This document shows positions 5,273 to 5,913 of a stretch of 5,913 nt of DNA, piece after piece. The notes below the pieces were generated by a model. The model did not search any database, was not told where the DNA came from, and saw only the letters and a program-made list of their open reading frames with translations. The translations under genes and the position numbers were made by a program. Positions within the stretch are counted from its first letter, which is position 1. Every line of letters starts with the position of its first letter. The DNA is taken from positions 1 to 5,913 of the forward strand of contig JAEZSU010000316.1 in NCBI GenBank assembly GCA_023421635.1, in the 5' to 3' direction. The DNA comes from Actinomycetes bacterium (GTDB lineage Bacteria; Actinomycetota; Actinomycetes; Actinomycetales; Microbacteriaceae).

Positions 5273-5278
5273 AGGCTA
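5273..5278 (-). promoter_or_regulatory. Possible -10 box of the gdx transcript
   Basis: TAGCCT on the minus strand (5278-5273), the same hexamer as the UPF0303 -10 box. It would start RNA near 5266, about 16 nt ahead of the riboswitch, giving a leader of about 70 nt. No convincing -35 box lies at 17-18 nt (AGGCGG or CAGGCG), so confidence is limited. Confidence 0.35.
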
Positions 5279-5292
5279 TCGAAACGGGCTGT

Positions 5293-5313
5293 GCACCGCC
5301 TGCGCAGCGGTGC
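5293..5313. promoter_or_regulatory. 21-bp dyad between gdx and the DNA alkylation repair gene
   Basis: GCACCGC (5293-5299) and GCGGTGC (5307-5313) are perfect 7-bp arms around 7 bases. It lies directly upstream of the predicted -10 box (5315-5320) of the repair gene and covers the place of its -35 element. It is also within the upstream part of the gdx promoter. Position and symmetry suit a repressor operator for one or both genes; no cognate regulator is visible. In RNA it would only matter if a transcript started further upstream. Confidence 0.4.
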
Positions 5314-5314
5314 G

Positions 5315-5320
5315 TACGCT
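5315..5320 (+). promoter_or_regulatory. Predicted -10 box, leaderless start of the repair gene
   Basis: TACGCT (TANNNT type) ends 6 nt before GTG 5327, the same geometry as at the UPF0303 gene. No Shine-Dalgarno is seen in the 6 nt gagcgc. The -35 region (TGCACC at 5292-5297) is poor and lies within the dyad. Confidence 0.4.
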
Positions 5321-5326
5321 GAGCGC

Positions 5327-5913
5327 GTGGCCACCGCATCCGTCCTCGTCGCCGAGATCCGTGCGGGATTGCGCGCAGCCGCTGACCCGACCAGGGCCGC
5401 GGGCCAGCAGGCGTACATGAAGTCCGCGATGCCGTTCCTCGGCGTCCGCGTGCCGGACGCACGGCGGATCGCGCACGTGGCGGCACGGGGCGCCGACGAC
5501 GCGACGCTGCGAGCGGCGAGCCGCATCCTCTGGGACGACGCGACGCACCGCGAGGAGCGGTACGCGGCGATGGCGTTGCTCGCGCGGATCACCCCGGACC
5601 TGTCGCAGCTGCCCGATATCGAGCACATGGTCCGCACCGGGCAGTGGTGGGACATCACCGACGAACTCGCGCACCGGCTCGCCGCGCTGCACGACCGGTT
5701 CCCGGCGGAGACCGCGGGGGTCGTGCGGGAGTGGAGCACGGACCCGGACCTGTGGATGCGGCGGATCGCGGTGCTCTCGCAGCTCGGCCGACGCGACCGC
5801 CTCGACCCGGCGTTGCTGCAGGCGCTCATCGAACCGAACCGCGACGATCCGGCGTTCTTCATGCGGAAGGCGATCGGGTGGGCGCTTCGTGAGTATGCCC
5901 GCGTGGCTCCGGA
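5327..5913 (+). CDS. AlkD-like DNA alkylation repair protein, 3' end missing
   Basis: A partial gene of 195 complete codons that runs off the right edge. The product resembles the DNA alkylation repair enzyme family (PF08713, AlkC/AlkD-like HEAT-repeat glycosylases), which remove N3- and N7-alkylated bases. Family features are GQQAYMKSAMPFLGVRVPDARR (about 26-47), REERYAAMALLAR (about 75-87), the TGQWWDITDELAH segment (about 104-116), DLWMRRIAVLSQL (about 143-155) and FFMRKAIGWALREYARVAP at the cut end (about 177-195). Most of the alpha-solenoid is present, and by family size roughly 20-40 residues are missing. There is no early ATG; the first in-frame one is about codon 31, inside the conserved core. 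GTG 5327 (VATASVLVAEIRAGL) gives the expected N-terminus and sits 6 nt after a TANNNT box. GTG 5291 in the same frame is an alternative but lies before the dyad. The gene is divergent from gdx with a 131-bp gap. Confidence 0.88.
   Translation, partial: MATASVLVAEIRAGLRAAADPTRAAGQQAYMKSAMPFLGVRVPDARRIAHVAARGADDATLRAASRILWDDATHREERYAAMALLARITPDLSQLPDIEHMVRTGQWWDITDELAHRLAALHDRFPAETAGVVREWSTDPDLWMRRIAVLSQLGRRDRLDPALLQALIEPNRDDPAFFMRKAIGWALREYARVAP

Noticed and set aside
5196..5486. N-terminal extension of the SMR protein to 5486
   Set aside because: It would add about 97 Arg-rich residues to a family of about 105-110 aa and run through the riboswitch and the divergent repair gene.
5041..5862. 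A 273-codon minus-strand open frame opposite the repair gene
   Set aside because: Low-complexity Ser/Arg/Ala composition with no family motif. The plus strand encodes a clear AlkD-like protein.

Overview
The window is very GC-rich, uses G/C-ending codons throughout, and has short intergenic gaps and several genes that appear to be leaderless. All of this points to a high-GC actinobacterium. The proteins have the flavour of Microbacteriaceae (Microbacterium-like), but that placement is an impression and was not tested. No tRNA, rRNA, CRISPR array, insertion sequence or phage gene was seen, and almost all of the window is coding.

Layout from left to right. (1) A C-rich left edge with a hairpin (21-57) that probably terminates a minus-strand gene for a 14-TM DHA2-type MFS drug exporter (73-1686). 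(2) A divergent 92-bp promoter region (1687-1778) holds a 15-bp palindrome, a promoter for the MFS gene and a promoter for a plus-strand UPF0303 / heme-degrading-domain protein (1779-2255). Both -10 boxes sit so close to the start codons that the transcripts should be leaderless. (3) A minus-strand TetR-family repressor (2270-2920) converges on UPF0303. It diverges from a DrrA/DrrB-like ABC exporter: ATPase at 3085-3981 and ABC-2 permease at 3978-4856, overlapping by ATGA. (4) A perfect 10-bp hairpin (4862-4889) separates the ABC operon from a convergent minus-strand SMR gene (4872-5195). (5) The SMR gene has the residues of the Gdx (SugE) guanidinium-exporter subtype, and its 5' leader carries a recognisable guanidine-III (ykkC-III) riboswitch (5206-5250, minus strand). 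(6) A plus-strand AlkD-like DNA alkylation repair gene starts at GTG 5327, also apparently leaderless, and runs off the right edge.

The common theme is export. Three efflux machines from three unrelated superfamilies (MFS, ABC, SMR) lie within about 5 kb. Each appears to be controlled differently: an operator-like palindrome at the MFS promoter, a divergent TetR gene beside the ABC pair, and a guanidine-sensing RNA in front of the SMR gene. The best supported non-protein signal is the riboswitch. Its conserved blocks and its H-type pseudoknot can be read directly in the sequence, and a possible alternative hairpin that would hide the Shine-Dalgarno is also visible.
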